Shown here: piece by piece, positions 55,609-63,883 of the stretch
How positions within the stretch are numbered: position 1 is the first letter of the stretch
How the letters are laid out: each line of letters starts with the position of its first letter
Assembly (NCBI RefSeq): GCF_004363045.1
Contig: NZ_SNYJ01000022.1
Coordinates: 1-64,000 of the forward strand
Source of the DNA: Aureibacillus halotolerans
GTDB lineage: Bacteria > Bacillota > Bacilli > Bacillales > DSM-28697
Reading direction: 5' to 3'
DNA length: 64,000 nucleotides
Made by a program: the position numbers and the translations under genes
The notes under the pieces: generated by a model
What the model saw: only the letters and a program-made list of their open reading frames with translations
What the model was told of the DNA's origin: nothing
The model's database searches: none

Positions 55609-56638
55609 AGATCGGACGTTTGAGAATATCCTGCAGGAATTACTGGATCGTGTACCTGGCGATGTAGATAAGCGTGAGGGGTCGATCATATATGATGCTT
55701 TGGCTCCTACAGCTGCACAACTCGCTCAGGAGTACATTGACCTTCGGAGTGTCCTTGACCTCGGATTCTATCAAACCAGTCATGGTGAATGGCTTGAGAA
55801 ACGCACAGGTGAGCTTGGCGTATACCGAAAAGAAGCCACGCCATCTATACGAGAAGCAACGTTCAACATTTCGGTAGAGGTGGATGAACGTTTTTTTGTT
55901 GAAGGGCTTTATTTTGTTGTGATCTCAGGTGGGTTATCGGTAAGGCTCGAATGTGAAACTGCAGGAACTGTTGGAAATGACGTTGAGGGCGAATTGATTC
56001 CGGTCAATACGATTCCTGGACTTGAGCAAACAACCATCGGTGAAGTCCTTATACCGGGCACAAATGAGCAGACGGATGAGGCATTGAAACAGGAATATCA
56101 TCTACGTCGCAGCAGACCAATCACGAGTGGAAACAAATATCAATACGAACAATGGGCAAAGGATGTCGCAGGTGTTGGAGGTGTTCGTATCTTTCCTCTT
56201 TGGGATGGTCCAGGCACAGTGAAGGCGGTTCTGATTGATAGCAACAACGAACCACCAACGCCTGAGCTTGTGCAGGAGGTACAGGAATACATCGACCCTG
56301 TCCCAGGTATGGGCGAAGGAGAGGCACCCGTAGGAGCACATCTGACAGTTGTCCCAGCACGTACGAAACCCATCGACCTAACTGTATCCGTCCAAATCAT
56401 GAGTAATTTTACAATTGAGCAGGCGGTTGAGGAGATAACTATTGAGTTCCAGGACTTTATAAAACAGATGGCATTTACCGAAAACGTTGTCCGTATTGCT
56501 AAATTCGGAGCGCGAATCCTTAACACCGAAAGTGTTTTTGATTACGTGAACTACACGCTGAATGGGGCAGAAAATAACATTCTCCTTGCGGAAGATGAAA
56601 TACCTTCAGTGGGGCAGGTGGTCGTGAGTGAAGCGTGA
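55601..56638 (+). CDS. xkdT: Baseplate J-like protein (XkdT)
   Basis: 345 residues; DKREGSIIYDALAPTAAQLA, GEWLEKRTGELGVYRKEATP, GNDVEGELIPVNTIPGLEQ and the C-terminal baseplate J domain. ATG 55,601 after CAGGAGGTGA; overlaps XkdS end. Confidence 0.93.
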   Translation: MFEDRTFENILQELLDRVPGDVDKREGSIIYDALAPTAAQLAQEYIDLRSVLDLGFYQTSHGEWLEKRTGELGVYRKEATPSIREATFNISVEVDERFFVEGLYFVVISGGLSVRLECETAGTVGNDVEGELIPVNTIPGLEQTTIGEVLIPGTNEQTDEALKQEYHLRRSRPITSGNKYQYEQWAKDVAGVGGVRIFPLWDGPGTVKAVLIDSNNEPPTPELVQEVQEYIDPVPGMGEGEAPVGAHLTVVPARTKPIDLTVSVQIMSNFTIEQAVEEITIEFQDFIKQMAFTENVVRIAKFGARILNTESVFDYVNYTLNGAENNILLAEDEIPSVGQVVVSEA

Positions 56639-57182
56639 TCAAATGGCTGCCTCTCTACCTCAATTCTACGAGACGTCAAGAGAATTCAACAATCTATTAG
56701 ATTCGCAAGCAGATGGGCTTGAAATAATACAAAAAGATATAAATAGTGTCTTGGATCAATTTTTTGTGGATTCAGCCACATGGGGGCTGGCACAGTGGGA
56801 GAAAGGGTTATCCATTACCCCATCAAAGACAGCTACAAATCGAGAAAGGCGTTCCGTAATTAAATCGAAGCTCAGGGGATCCGGAACGACCACCATTGGA
56901 TTAGTTAAAAATGTGGCTGAAGCGTATACCGGAGAGGTGGATGTAGAAGAAAAATATACAGTCTATGAAATCACTATCAAATTTGTGGGAACTTTAGGCG
57001 TACCTACGAATCTTGAAGATTGTAAAAATGCTTTACGTGAAATCATTCCTGCACACCTTGCCTTATCTTTCGAATTTATTTACACAACATGGGATAGCAT
57101 GGATGCTTATAGTCTTGCATTTGATGGACTAGACGCCCTTTCCCTAGACTGGACAGAATTTGAAACCTACGAAGGAGGCTAA
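56628..57182 (+). CDS. xkdU: Baseplate protein (XkdU/YmfQ-like, DUF2313)
   Basis: 184 residues; LPQFYETSREFNNLLDSQAD, ATWGLAQWEKGLSI and KNALREIIPAHLALSFEF match XkdU (P2 gpI-like). GTG start overlapping XkdT, AGGTGG upstream; ATG 56,643 is an alternative. Confidence 0.86.
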   Translation: MKRDQMAASLPQFYETSREFNNLLDSQADGLEIIQKDINSVLDQFFVDSATWGLAQWEKGLSITPSKTATNRERRSVIKSKLRGSGTTTIGLVKNVAEAYTGEVDVEEKYTVYEITIKFVGTLGVPTNLEDCKNALREIIPAHLALSFEFIYTTWDSMDAYSLAFDGLDALSLDWTEFETYEGG

Positions 57183-57184
57183 TC

Positions 57185-57481
57185 ATGGCAGAGACTGAAC
57201 GATTAAAAGTTAAGAAATTCGAAGGTAATGAATACGTCCAACGTGCTCGTTTTAATGAAAACTATGATCAAATTGATTCGGGAGTTGCGGAAGTCGAAGC
57301 AGGACTGAATCAAAAAATTGATGCAAAAATCCAAGTCACCGACAACCCACCTGCAGTAGCAGACAGGGAGCCCGGGGCATTTTATTTTAATGTGACCGAC
57401 AAGCAGCCAATTGGCAATGGTGGAGATAGTAGCACTATGAGAGTAAGTCCAACAATGGGCATAAAAAAGAAGGAGGAATGA
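57185..57481 (+). CDS. Hypothetical tail-fibre-region protein
   Basis: 98 residues: N-terminus ([20 protein letters not shown]) is shared by fibre attachment proteins; short C-terminus ends KKKEE. AGGAGGC before ATG. Likely links the fibre to the baseplate. Confidence 0.6.
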   Translation: MAETERLKVKKFEGNEYVQRARFNENYDQIDSGVAEVEAGLNQKIDAKIQVTDNPPAVADREPGAFYFNVTDKQPIGNGGDSSTMRVSPTMGIKKKEE

Positions 57482-57485
57482 GACG

Positions 57486-57995
57486 ATGGCAAACATTATA
57501 CAAATCCAGCTGCTTGATGAAAACACAGGGGAGGTACTTGAAACCGTAGTACCTGAAACGGAGGGTAGGGCTGTTTTGCTTGCGGATGGCACAGACCTCC
57601 AAACCTATCTGGAGGGACTTGTCCTACAAGAGGGCGCACAGGGGCCACAAGGTGAACGAGGTCCTGCGGGTCCTGCTGGACCAAAAGGAGATACAGGTGA
57701 CGTCGGAGCAACAGGTTCGCAAGGTGAACAGGGGTTACGTGGCGCAACAGGAGCTACAGGTCCCAAGGGTGACAATGGAGCGTCTGGTCCCACTGGACCT
57801 AAAGGCGATACAGGGATCCAAGGACCAAGAGGGCTACAAGGCGACCAAGGACCAAAGGGTGACACAGGTAATACTGGCCCACAAGGTCTGAGAGGTCCAG
57901 CAGGAGCTGACGGCATTGATGGCGACCAAGTGCGTTATGGCGCAGATTACGCAAGCGCATCGACCGTTAAAATGTTCTTCAAGAAGTTAGTATAG
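57486..57995 (+). CDS. Collagen-like tail fibre protein
   Basis: 169 residues. After a ~50-residue head domain, about 33 Gly-X-Y triplets (residues ~51-150, e.g. [19 protein letters not shown]) form a collagen-type triple helix, ending in a C-terminal cap ([19 protein letters not shown]). A trimeric rod that extends the fibre; the repeated DNA could change length by slippage. Confidence 0.9.
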   Translation: MANIIQIQLLDENTGEVLETVVPETEGRAVLLADGTDLQTYLEGLVLQEGAQGPQGERGPAGPAGPKGDTGDVGATGSQGEQGLRGATGATGPKGDNGASGPTGPKGDTGIQGPRGLQGDQGPKGDTGNTGPQGLRGPAGADGIDGDQVRYGADYASASTVKMFFKKLV

Positions 57996-58012
57996 GTAGG
58001 AGGTGAACGGTT

Positions 58013-59254
58013 TTGGCTGAAACTCGTAAAATCAGAATTGAGGATGATCAAGCGAATGTGTATCATCCTCATACGACAAGCGATGTGGTTTTTAATAGCG
58101 ATGGTACGACAATCAAGGATTATGTAGATAGCAAGAGTAATAATTCGGAAGTTGCTGTTGGAGAACTTAGAACTGAGCTTGATGCGGTAAAGTCATCTGT
58201 CAGTGATGGGAAAAAGATGTTGGCTGCCAGCATTGCTGACAAAGAGAGTGTGGCGGCTGATGCGGATGGGGATGGGGTATCTACATTTCAAGAATTGTCG
58301 GAAGCTGTGCAAGCGATTGAAGTGGGCGATTATAGTATTGGAGATAACATAAGAACCCAGAATGTAAAATATCTTACTTCGCAATGGGAGATTCCTTTGC
58401 AATCTGATGATGTGAGCATGGTTGATACTGATGATCAAAGCAATGTTTTTGCTATTGTAGGAAAATCAATTAAAAAATTTGATAAATCCGGGAAAGAGAT
58501 CTGGACAGTTAATGCAAATGTTAGTTTCGGCGGGAAAATCTATGTTGATCAAAATAATATTGTATACGCCGTAGGGCATCAAACAGTTTACAAATTTGAT
58601 AATGATGGCAATCTAGTGTGGGAATACACTTGGCCTAGAGCAATTTACGTTTGGGCACTTGCGGTAGATATATACGGAAATGTCTATGCAGGAGACCAGG
58701 ACGGATATTGTCAAAAATTAAGCAGTGACGGCACGCTTGTGTGGGCATATTTTAATTATGCGTCAAACGAAAGAAGCAGATCGATTGATTGCATCGATGT
58801 TGACAACGAGGGCTATGTTTACATCGGTACAAGAAATGATACACTCATAAAGCTCACGCCAGCCGGCAGAAGAGATAAATATCTTTATAGTGAAGCAAGA
58901 GTGACTGAGGTTGTGTTGTCTTTAGACCAAAAACATTTTTACGTTATTGCAAATTTGGGAGAGATTATTAAAATAAATCAATCAGGAGAAGTTTTATGGA
59001 GTGTAAATGCTGCCTCTGTGTATCCACGAATCGACATTGATCAAGAAGGATTTATTTTTATAGCGTCTCCTGGGAAGAGTGTAGAAAAAATAGACTCAGA
59101 TGGCGGTTTGATATGGTCGAGAAAGGGATATTCGAACTCCAATACCAGCAATTTTGTGGCAGTAGATAAGGATCATTTTGTTTACACCGATGTCCAAGGC
59201 GGAAGCGGAAGACAAATCGAGAAGTTTTTTGATGGAGTTATGATAACTGGCTAA
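58013..59254 (+). CDS. Tail fibre protein with PQQ-like beta-propeller
   Basis: 413 residues from TTG 58,013 (AGGAGGTGA upstream). The N-terminal ~100 residues are a coiled fibre stalk; from ~120 on there are about six to seven blades (IKKFDKSGKEIWTVNANVSF, VYKFDNDGNLVWEYTWPRAI, CQKLSSDGTLVWAYFNY, IIKINQSGEVLWSVNAAS, VEKIDSDGGLIWSRKG). The blade pattern is that of PQQ/WD-type propellers without catalytic residues. Probable receptor-binding tip. Confidence 0.85.
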   Translation: MAETRKIRIEDDQANVYHPHTTSDVVFNSDGTTIKDYVDSKSNNSEVAVGELRTELDAVKSSVSDGKKMLAASIADKESVAADADGDGVSTFQELSEAVQAIEVGDYSIGDNIRTQNVKYLTSQWEIPLQSDDVSMVDTDDQSNVFAIVGKSIKKFDKSGKEIWTVNANVSFGGKIYVDQNNIVYAVGHQTVYKFDNDGNLVWEYTWPRAIYVWALAVDIYGNVYAGDQDGYCQKLSSDGTLVWAYFNYASNERSRSIDCIDVDNEGYVYIGTRNDTLIKLTPAGRRDKYLYSEARVTEVVLSLDQKHFYVIANLGEIIKINQSGEVLWSVNAASVYPRIDIDQEGFIFIASPGKSVEKIDSDGGLIWSRKGYSNSNTSNFVAVDKDHFVYTDVQGGSGRQIEKFFDGVMITG

Positions 59255-59267
59255 AGGAGTGAGATTG

Positions 59268-59609
59268 ATGATTTTAATTCCAGATGAGTTTGGAAGAGTC
59301 ATACTAGAGACCTTTCAACCGACAGAAGCACAACGAAAGGAAGGAGTAGAAGTAGCAGAACTACCCAAACCAGAACACCGTGAAGGTAAAGAACCAGTTC
59401 TTTATATCAATGAACAAGGTCAACCATATTACAAATATGTCGAACGCCCTCTCAATGAAACTGAAAAACTCAATAAAGAAATTGATGCTTTGAAAGCCGA
59501 CCTAGAGGCTAACCAACTCGACAATTTCGAGATGATGGCCACGATCTACGAAATGATTCTGGCCAACCAGGCACCACCTGAAGGAGGTGATCCAAATGGC
59601 ACAGTCTAA
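59268..59609 (+). CDS. XkdW-like tail protein
   Basis: 113 residues; YINEQGQPYYKYVERPLNET and a C-terminal coiled coil (NKEIDALKADLEANQLDNFE). Located where PBSX has xkdW. ATG 59,268 after AAAGGAGTGAG. Confidence 0.7.
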   Translation: MILIPDEFGRVILETFQPTEAQRKEGVEVAELPKPEHREGKEPVLYINEQGQPYYKYVERPLNETEKLNKEIDALKADLEANQLDNFEMMATIYEMILANQAPPEGGDPNGTV

Positions 59610-59733
59610 CCCACTTATTAAGGCGTATGTCGCTCTCGTCAAAAATGACCGTAGGAGTCTGACGGAGAGTGACACCGTTCCAATTGTTCCAGGCACAATC
59701 AGAGAAGAAGTAGCCGCACGAGTCAATGAATAG
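59596..59733 (+). CDS. Small CD1375/XkdX-type phage protein 1
   Basis: 45 residues: IKAYVALVKNDRRSLTESDT followed by VPIVPGTIREEVAARVNE. AAGGAGGTGATCCAA before ATG. Function unknown; in the xkdX position. Confidence 0.65.
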   Translation: MAQSNPLIKAYVALVKNDRRSLTESDTVPIVPGTIREEVAARVNE

Positions 59734-59741
59734 CTTTATCC

Positions 59742-59766
59742 AACGCCTAAAACTGGCGTATTTTTT
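59742..59766 (+). terminator. Terminator between the two small XkdX-type genes
   Basis: ACGCC/GGCGT hairpin with an 7-nt loop, then T6. Confidence 0.8.
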
Positions 59767-59797
59767 ATGCCTACTAATATTAAAAGGAGATGGTCAA

Positions 59798-59935
59798 ATG
59801 TTTGTTGTTGTATACGCTACTCTTGTTATCGCAGGTCGTCGCACGTATGAGCAGGTTCCGGATGGTCTTAAAAATGCGGTTAAGACAGAGCTTAACAGCA
59901 TGGGACTCGACGAAAACGGTCAGCCCGTGGATTAA
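59798..59935 (+). CDS. Small CD1375/XkdX-type phage protein 2
   Basis: 45 residues: YATLVIAGRRTYEQVPDGLK then NAVKTELNSMGLDENGQPVD. Same length and layout as the gene before the terminator. AAAGGAGATGG before ATG 59,798. Confidence 0.65.
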   Translation: MFVVVYATLVIAGRRTYEQVPDGLKNAVKTELNSMGLDENGQPVD

Positions 59936-59997
59936 GTGTAAAATAAAGGAAGGAATCCCTCTAACACTGTCGAATGTGCAGGAAAGGGGGAGTTCAT

Positions 59998-60291
59998 ATG
60001 ATATTACGTGTCATAATGCCAGAGCATAATGACAATGGAAAAGTTTTGGAGTTGTTCGATGATATCGGAGCCAACCGTCTGCCTTGTGTTGGCGAGCATA
60101 TCGTGATAAAAACGTATGTGAACGAAGAGTATGAACGTGCAGTTTTCAAAGTCAAAAACGTCTATCATGAGTACGAGCAATCAGCTTCAGAAGGCAGCTT
60201 GAATATGAAAAAAGTTGTCTATGTAGAAGTTGAGCCGAATTTCTCCCACTTCCGTTATTGGGAGCAAGAGCATAAAGAAATTCAGTCATAA
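59998..60291 (+). CDS. Hypothetical phage protein
   Basis: 97 residues, beta-rich (RVIMPEHNDNGKVLELFDDI, YERAVFKVKNVYHEYEQ). GGAAAGGGGGAG before ATG. Function unknown. Confidence 0.62.
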   Translation: MILRVIMPEHNDNGKVLELFDDIGANRLPCVGEHIVIKTYVNEEYERAVFKVKNVYHEYEQSASEGSLNMKKVVYVEVEPNFSHFRYWEQEHKEIQS

Positions 60292-60296
60292 CTGTT

Positions 60297-60320
60297 AAGG
60301 CGCCTACGGGCGTCTTTTTT
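60297..60320 (+). terminator. Terminator before the lysis genes
   Basis: AGGCGCC-TAC-GGGCGTCT then T6. Confidence 0.85.
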
Positions 60321-60365
60321 GTTGTCTCATATCTCAAAAACATTAATTCCTAAAGGGTGAACAAA

Positions 60366-60821
60366 TTGACAGAACGGCATCAGGGGGCACAACCGCCCGA
60401 CAATACAGAGAAGGAGGCGGTAGAAGTGGAGGAAGCGGCAATGAGAGATGTGATTAATAATCATGAGGAACGTCTTTCCGCGGTCGAACAAAATTACAGC
60501 GATCTCAGCGCATCGTTAGAGAAAGACCGTATGGAGCGTCAGACGAAGGATGCGGAAATGCAAAAACAGCTCTTGGAAGTCCAGACGACCGTTCTTAGTC
60601 AGGGAAATGAGTCACGGTCCATGATGCAGAAGTTACTGGACCACAACATGGCGAAAGATAAAACAGAATACGAAAATGAAATCTACCTTAAACGCCAACA
60701 AGAGAAGCGCCTTGAATACCGCCAAAAAGAGCTATGGAAGAATATCGGTAAGGTTACGGGGTGGGCTGTTGGTGGCTCTAGCTTTTTGTATTTGGTTTAT
60801 GAATTTCTTACAAGGATGTGA
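60366..60821 (+). CDS. xhlA: XhlA-like lysis accessory protein
   Basis: 151 residues: long coiled coil (~20-115; NNHEERLSAVEQNYSDLSAS) and a single C-terminal membrane helix (VTGWAVGGSSFLYLVYEFL). TTG start after AAAGGGTGA (GTG 60,357 overlaps that site). XhlA acts with holin and endolysin in PBSX. Confidence 0.78.
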   Translation: MTERHQGAQPPDNTEKEAVEVEEAAMRDVINNHEERLSAVEQNYSDLSASLEKDRMERQTKDAEMQKQLLEVQTTVLSQGNESRSMMQKLLDHNMAKDKTEYENEIYLKRQQEKRLEYRQKELWKNIGKVTGWAVGGSSFLYLVYEFLTRM

Positions 60822-62110
60822 GCAGCTTGTCATTTATTGAGGAACTAGCGCCATATGCAATCAAACACGGGAGGGCATCTAATGTCCTGCCGTCTCTTAT
60901 TGTTGCCCAAGGGATCCTGGAGAGTGCTTGGGGCGAGTCAGTGCTTGCTGTACAGGCTAACAACCTATTCGGCATCAAAGTAGGTGCTGGGTGGGAGGGC
61001 GAGGTTCATCGCAAGCGCACAGCCGAGCATAAGGCAAACGGCGAGGTCTATTACATTTATGCGGATTTTAGAGCCTATCCAACACTTGAGGGCTGCGTGA
61101 AAGACCTCTGCCATAAATACACTCACGGCACTGGTTGGGAGTCACACAATCGCTATGCTGCAGTAATCGGAGAGAGGGGCTATAAGCGTGCGACTGCAGC
61201 AGTTAAGGCAGCTGGTTACGCCACTGACGTTGAGTATCCAACCAAATTAAATCGCATAATTGAGCAGTACGACCTTACACAATACGATGGGGAGCGTGAC
61301 ATGATGTACAAATTTGAGCGTATCAGTAACCTGACCGATGCCCGGACAACTCTTCCGCATCATAGTTGGGAGACTTATGACAACCACGGCATTGCCAGCA
61401 AGAAATACATTGCCATCCACCACAGTCTTACTAAAACCGGGAGCGCGAAGGCTTATGCAAAGTATCATGTGGAGTATCACGGCTGGCCAGCCATCGCTTA
61501 TCATTTTGTGATTGAGCAAGATGGGGAGATTGTCTGGTGCCACGACCCTGGTATCCTTTCCTACCACGTTGGTGACAGCAATCTTCAATCGCTAGGCATC
61601 TGTTTGACAGGGGATTTCCGCACACAGGAGCCTACTGCTGCACAGGAGGCGTCACTTAGGTTGCTTGTGACTGCACTTAAACAAGATTTGCCGAATTACA
61701 CGGACACACTAGGTCACAATGAGCTGCCAGGGTATTCGTGGAAACAGTGTCCGTGCTTTGATTTTAGGGCTGTGCTGGATCATAAGGTGTTGCCCATCAA
61801 CGATATTTCGAATAAAGATGGCAACGAAATTGAATACTGGGCATCAATATTAGAAACCGAAAGCGGCACATGGGCGTACAAAAAGCTCTGTGCTTTTTTT
61901 AACGTCCAGGGGAGCAAAGAAATCAACACGAACCAGTTTGATTATTTGAAGAGTCTCATTGAAATCGGCGGTGGTGGCGCAAGATGGGCAGAGCAGTATA
62001 TCGATGGTTATCTGAACGTCAACCAAGTCCAGTACCTCGCCAGTTTGATCAACAGCGACAACGCCGGTAAAAAATCATGGGCGCTCTCTGAGCTGCCTAA
62101 ATACTTGTAG
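60818..62110 (+). CDS. Dual-domain endolysin: GH73 glucosaminidase plus N-acetylmuramoyl-L-alanine amidase
   Basis: 430 residues. Domain 1 (~5-155) is GH73-like with catalytic Glu35 (QGILESAWGES), NNLFGIKVG, FRAYPTLEGCVKDLCHKYTH. Domain 2 (~185-330) is Amidase_2: YIAIHHSLTKTGSAKAYAKY, AYHFVIEQDGEIVW, SLGICLTGDF, LGHNELPGYSWKQCPCFDF (zinc H, H, C). The C-terminal ~90 residues may be a wall-binding domain. GTG at 60,818 overlaps the xhlA stop; TTG 60,827 has better spacing to AAGGA. Cuts peptidoglycan glycan and peptide links for lysis. Confidence 0.92.
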   Translation: MSSLSFIEELAPYAIKHGRASNVLPSLIVAQGILESAWGESVLAVQANNLFGIKVGAGWEGEVHRKRTAEHKANGEVYYIYADFRAYPTLEGCVKDLCHKYTHGTGWESHNRYAAVIGERGYKRATAAVKAAGYATDVEYPTKLNRIIEQYDLTQYDGERDMMYKFERISNLTDARTTLPHHSWETYDNHGIASKKYIAIHHSLTKTGSAKAYAKYHVEYHGWPAIAYHFVIEQDGEIVWCHDPGILSYHVGDSNLQSLGICLTGDFRTQEPTAAQEASLRLLVTALKQDLPNYTDTLGHNELPGYSWKQCPCFDFRAVLDHKVLPINDISNKDGNEIEYWASILETESGTWAYKKLCAFFNVQGSKEINTNQFDYLKSLIEIGGGGARWAEQYIDGYLNVNQVQYLASLINSDNAGKKSWALSELPKYL

Positions 62111-62122
62111 GAGTGATGAGAA

Positions 62123-62413
62123 ATGAATGAAATCATGAATCAGTTCGTGGATTTTACAGGAGTCGAAGGGGCTTACATTGCTTTTGTTGCTCTGGCAGTG
62201 ACGCTAGTTGTGCAAGGAATAAAGAAGAGCTTTCCTGTGCGGAAGAATTTGCTTCCAGTCATCGCATTGGGTGTCGGGTTAATCGTGGCTTTCCTATCGT
62301 TCCCCTTTACAGACCTTGAGCTTTCTGTGAGGTTGTGGGTCGGGGCTGTTGCAGGGTTTGCAGGCACAGGACTGTTCGAGACAATTAACAAGCGAGAAGG
62401 AACTACAAAGTAA
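62123..62413 (+). CDS. Phage holin
   Basis: 96 residues, three hydrophobic helices (~18-35, ~43-60, ~68-88), charged C-terminus (NKREGTTK). Next to the endolysin, as for XhlB-type holins. GGAGTGATGAG before ATG. Confidence 0.85.
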   Translation: MNEIMNQFVDFTGVEGAYIAFVALAVTLVVQGIKKSFPVRKNLLPVIALGVGLIVAFLSFPFTDLELSVRLWVGAVAGFAGTGLFETINKREGTTK

Positions 62414-62419
62414 AAATAA

Positions 62420-62466
62420 AAATGAGCGTTGACATCATTAAATTATATGATGTTAGCGCTCATTAG
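62420..62466 (-). terminator. Terminator between holin and leftward membrane gene
   Basis: AATGAGCG/CGCTCATT plus GACATCAT/ATGATGTT arms. T-rich side is on the minus strand, so it mainly serves the leftward gene; it may also stop holin transcription. Confidence 0.7.
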
Positions 62467-62467
62467 C

Positions 62468-62746
62468 TTAACTCTTACCCCCAAAGATAGTAGTAAATAG
62501 CTTATGGATGAGAAGCAGTATTAAGTAGAAAAAAGCAAAATTAAATAATAATCCTAAGATATTTAAAGATCGGTATTCGTAATCTGAACTTAAAATAAGC
62601 CAAGCTGCTGGAAACCCATAATCACGAGTAAATGTGTTGTATTGATTATCATTCATGTAGTAGCCTAAATCAGTAAATGAAGTACCAAACACAAGTAATA
62701 TACTCACAATTATAAGAGTTAGTCGTTTGTTTTTTACTAATGTCAT
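62468..62746 (-). CDS. Small membrane protein (lysogenic accessory)
   Basis: 92 residues with two hydrophobic segments (~10-28 and ~62-82) around an extracellular-type loop. AGGAGGG before ATG; minus strand, AT-rich, opposite to late genes. Its location beside a divergently transcribed secreted protein suggests a shared role (for example immunity), which is inference. Confidence 0.65.
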   Translation of the reverse strand: MTLVKNKRLTLIIVSILLVFGTSFTDLGYYMNDNQYNTFTRDYGFPAAWLILSSDYEYRSLNILGLLFNFAFFYLILLLIHKLFTTIFGGKS

Positions 62747-62797
62747 AGTTCCCTCCTGACATGGTTCTAAAGTGCTAAATATGGTATTTATTCCATT

Positions 62798-62827
62798 TTG
62801 GTCTTTAAATCTATTAACTCGTATTAT
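62798..62827 (+). promoter_or_regulatory. Promoter of the secreted protein gene
   Basis: TTGGTC, 18 bp, TATTAT, about 40 bp before the gene at 62,868. Confidence 0.5.
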
Positions 62828-62867
62828 ACAATAAGGTTAACTTACTTGAAAGGTGATGATTCGAAAG

Positions 62868-63548
62868 ATGAAGAAAATTATGTTGATTATGTTGTCAGTT
62901 GTTCTATCATTTGTCGCTTTTTCCCCTCTCGTAAATGTCGCTTCTGCGGATTCCTTAAATGCTCTAGAAATGCAAGCAGTTAAAGAATCTGCTGATAAGG
63001 TGGCAAAGAAATATGGTTTTGATGAAGTTGTTACAGGTGATGATCTACCAAACGATGTGAAATTATTGGAGTTTGATAGTTTTGAAGATTTGGAAGAATT
63101 TCTTGATGAACAGGCAAGTAAACCTCAAGCTGATATTGAAGTAAATAATGAATCGAAAAGTATTAGCGACTCTGTCCAACAAGATGTTTCAAATTCAAGT
63201 ATCAGTCGTATAGATGATGATCACTTCCTTTTATTTGACGATGACGGTATTTTTAACCATCCTGCGAATACAGTATTAAGGGTTGATTTTGCATACACCA
63301 CAAAAAATATGTATTCGAATGGTATCTGGTTTGATAGTATTACTGATATTGATGTTAACAGTCTTTCTCCAATATCTACTTGGGTTAATACTCTAAATCC
63401 ACGTGCAAAAGTTTCAATAATAAATGGCCAGTATGCAACCTTTCGCATTAAAGGGTATCACCTATTAGGTGTCGCTGTAAAAGGCTTTGAATTGGGCTTT
63501 AAAGCTTTTAAAGATTATGATGAAACTGTTAGAGAAAAGTCTAATTAA
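62868..63548 (+). CDS. Secreted protein of unknown function (lysogenic accessory)
   Basis: 226 residues. A signal peptide (MKKIMLIMLSVVLSFVAFSP... cleavage near ASA-DS, ~27-28), then an acidic region (FDSFEDLEEFLDEQ) and a beta-rich C-terminal half (TVLRVDFAYTTKNMYSNGIW ... YHLLGVAVKGFELGF). ATG 62,868 with AAAGGTGATG upstream. AT-rich, own promoter and terminator. Divergent from a membrane protein gene. No family recognised; a bacteriocin or surface role is possible. Confidence 0.7.
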   Translation: MKKIMLIMLSVVLSFVAFSPLVNVASADSLNALEMQAVKESADKVAKKYGFDEVVTGDDLPNDVKLLEFDSFEDLEEFLDEQASKPQADIEVNNESKSISDSVQQDVSNSSISRIDDDHFLLFDDDGIFNHPANTVLRVDFAYTTKNMYSNGIWFDSITDIDVNSLSPISTWVNTLNPRAKVSIINGQYATFRIKGYHLLGVAVKGFELGFKAFKDYDETVREKSN

Positions 63549-63587
63549 TATTTGATAAAAAGAAAAATAAAATACGAGTAGTATATT

Positions 63588-63616
63588 GGCTCCTGGAATT
63601 TCTAGGAGCCTTTTTG
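63588..63616 (+). terminator. Terminator of the secreted protein gene
   Basis: GGCTCCT/AGGAGCC hairpin then T5. Confidence 0.88.
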
Positions 63617-63755
63617 ATTCTGTTTACACATCTTCGTGATTGAGATATTCAAATCTCCGTAAGATTACGGGGCGGTGCTATTCTGACATGCAGGGGTTGG
63701 GCTATTTTTTGAGGCAATTAAATAACAGAAGGTCTAACTAAATAAAAATAATCAT
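63617..63755. other. Non-coding stretch near the right edge
   Basis: No gene recognised. The expected attR (a repeat of DNA around 19,950-20,050) was looked for and not seen here. Confidence 0.5.
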
Positions 63756-63795
63756 AAAAAAAGCGCGGCTCACTCTCCCAAGTGTAGTTCGCGCT
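63755..63795 (-). terminator. Leftward terminator near the right edge
   Basis: On the minus strand AGCGCG pairs with CGCGCT (with inner CACT/AGTG), followed by T7. It indicates leftward transcription entering from right of 63,800. Confidence 0.65.
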
Positions 63796-63883
63796 CTCTA
63801 ATTAATTCTTTTAATTCCTCTAAATCCTCTATAGTAGCCATGTTCTTCACAAATCCTCTAGCAGAGGAGCGCGCTGCATACAT
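63770..63883 (-). CDS. Possible 37-residue peptide
   Basis: Minus-strand frame MYAARSSARGFVKNMATIED then LEELKELIRERELHLGE, ending in the leftward terminator hairpin. No strong ribosome site; a shorter start (63,841) is possible. A competing 32-codon plus-strand frame overlaps at 63,840-63,938. Support is weak. Confidence 0.25.
   Translation of the reverse strand: MYAARSSARGFVKNMATIEDLEELKELIRERELHLGE

Noticed and set aside
57605-57916. Minus-strand proline/serine-rich frame in the collagen gene
   Set aside because: Pure mirror of the Gly-X-Y repeats; the plus-strand gene has the start signals.
57640-57920. CRISPR array (repetitive DNA)
   Set aside because: The periodicity is 9 bp coding triplets of Gly-X-Y, without repeat-spacer structure.
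63597-63616. AGCCTTTTT shared with 19,998-20,006 as an attR core
   Set aside because: Only nine bases, T-rich, and part of a terminator hairpin; no longer identity flanks it.
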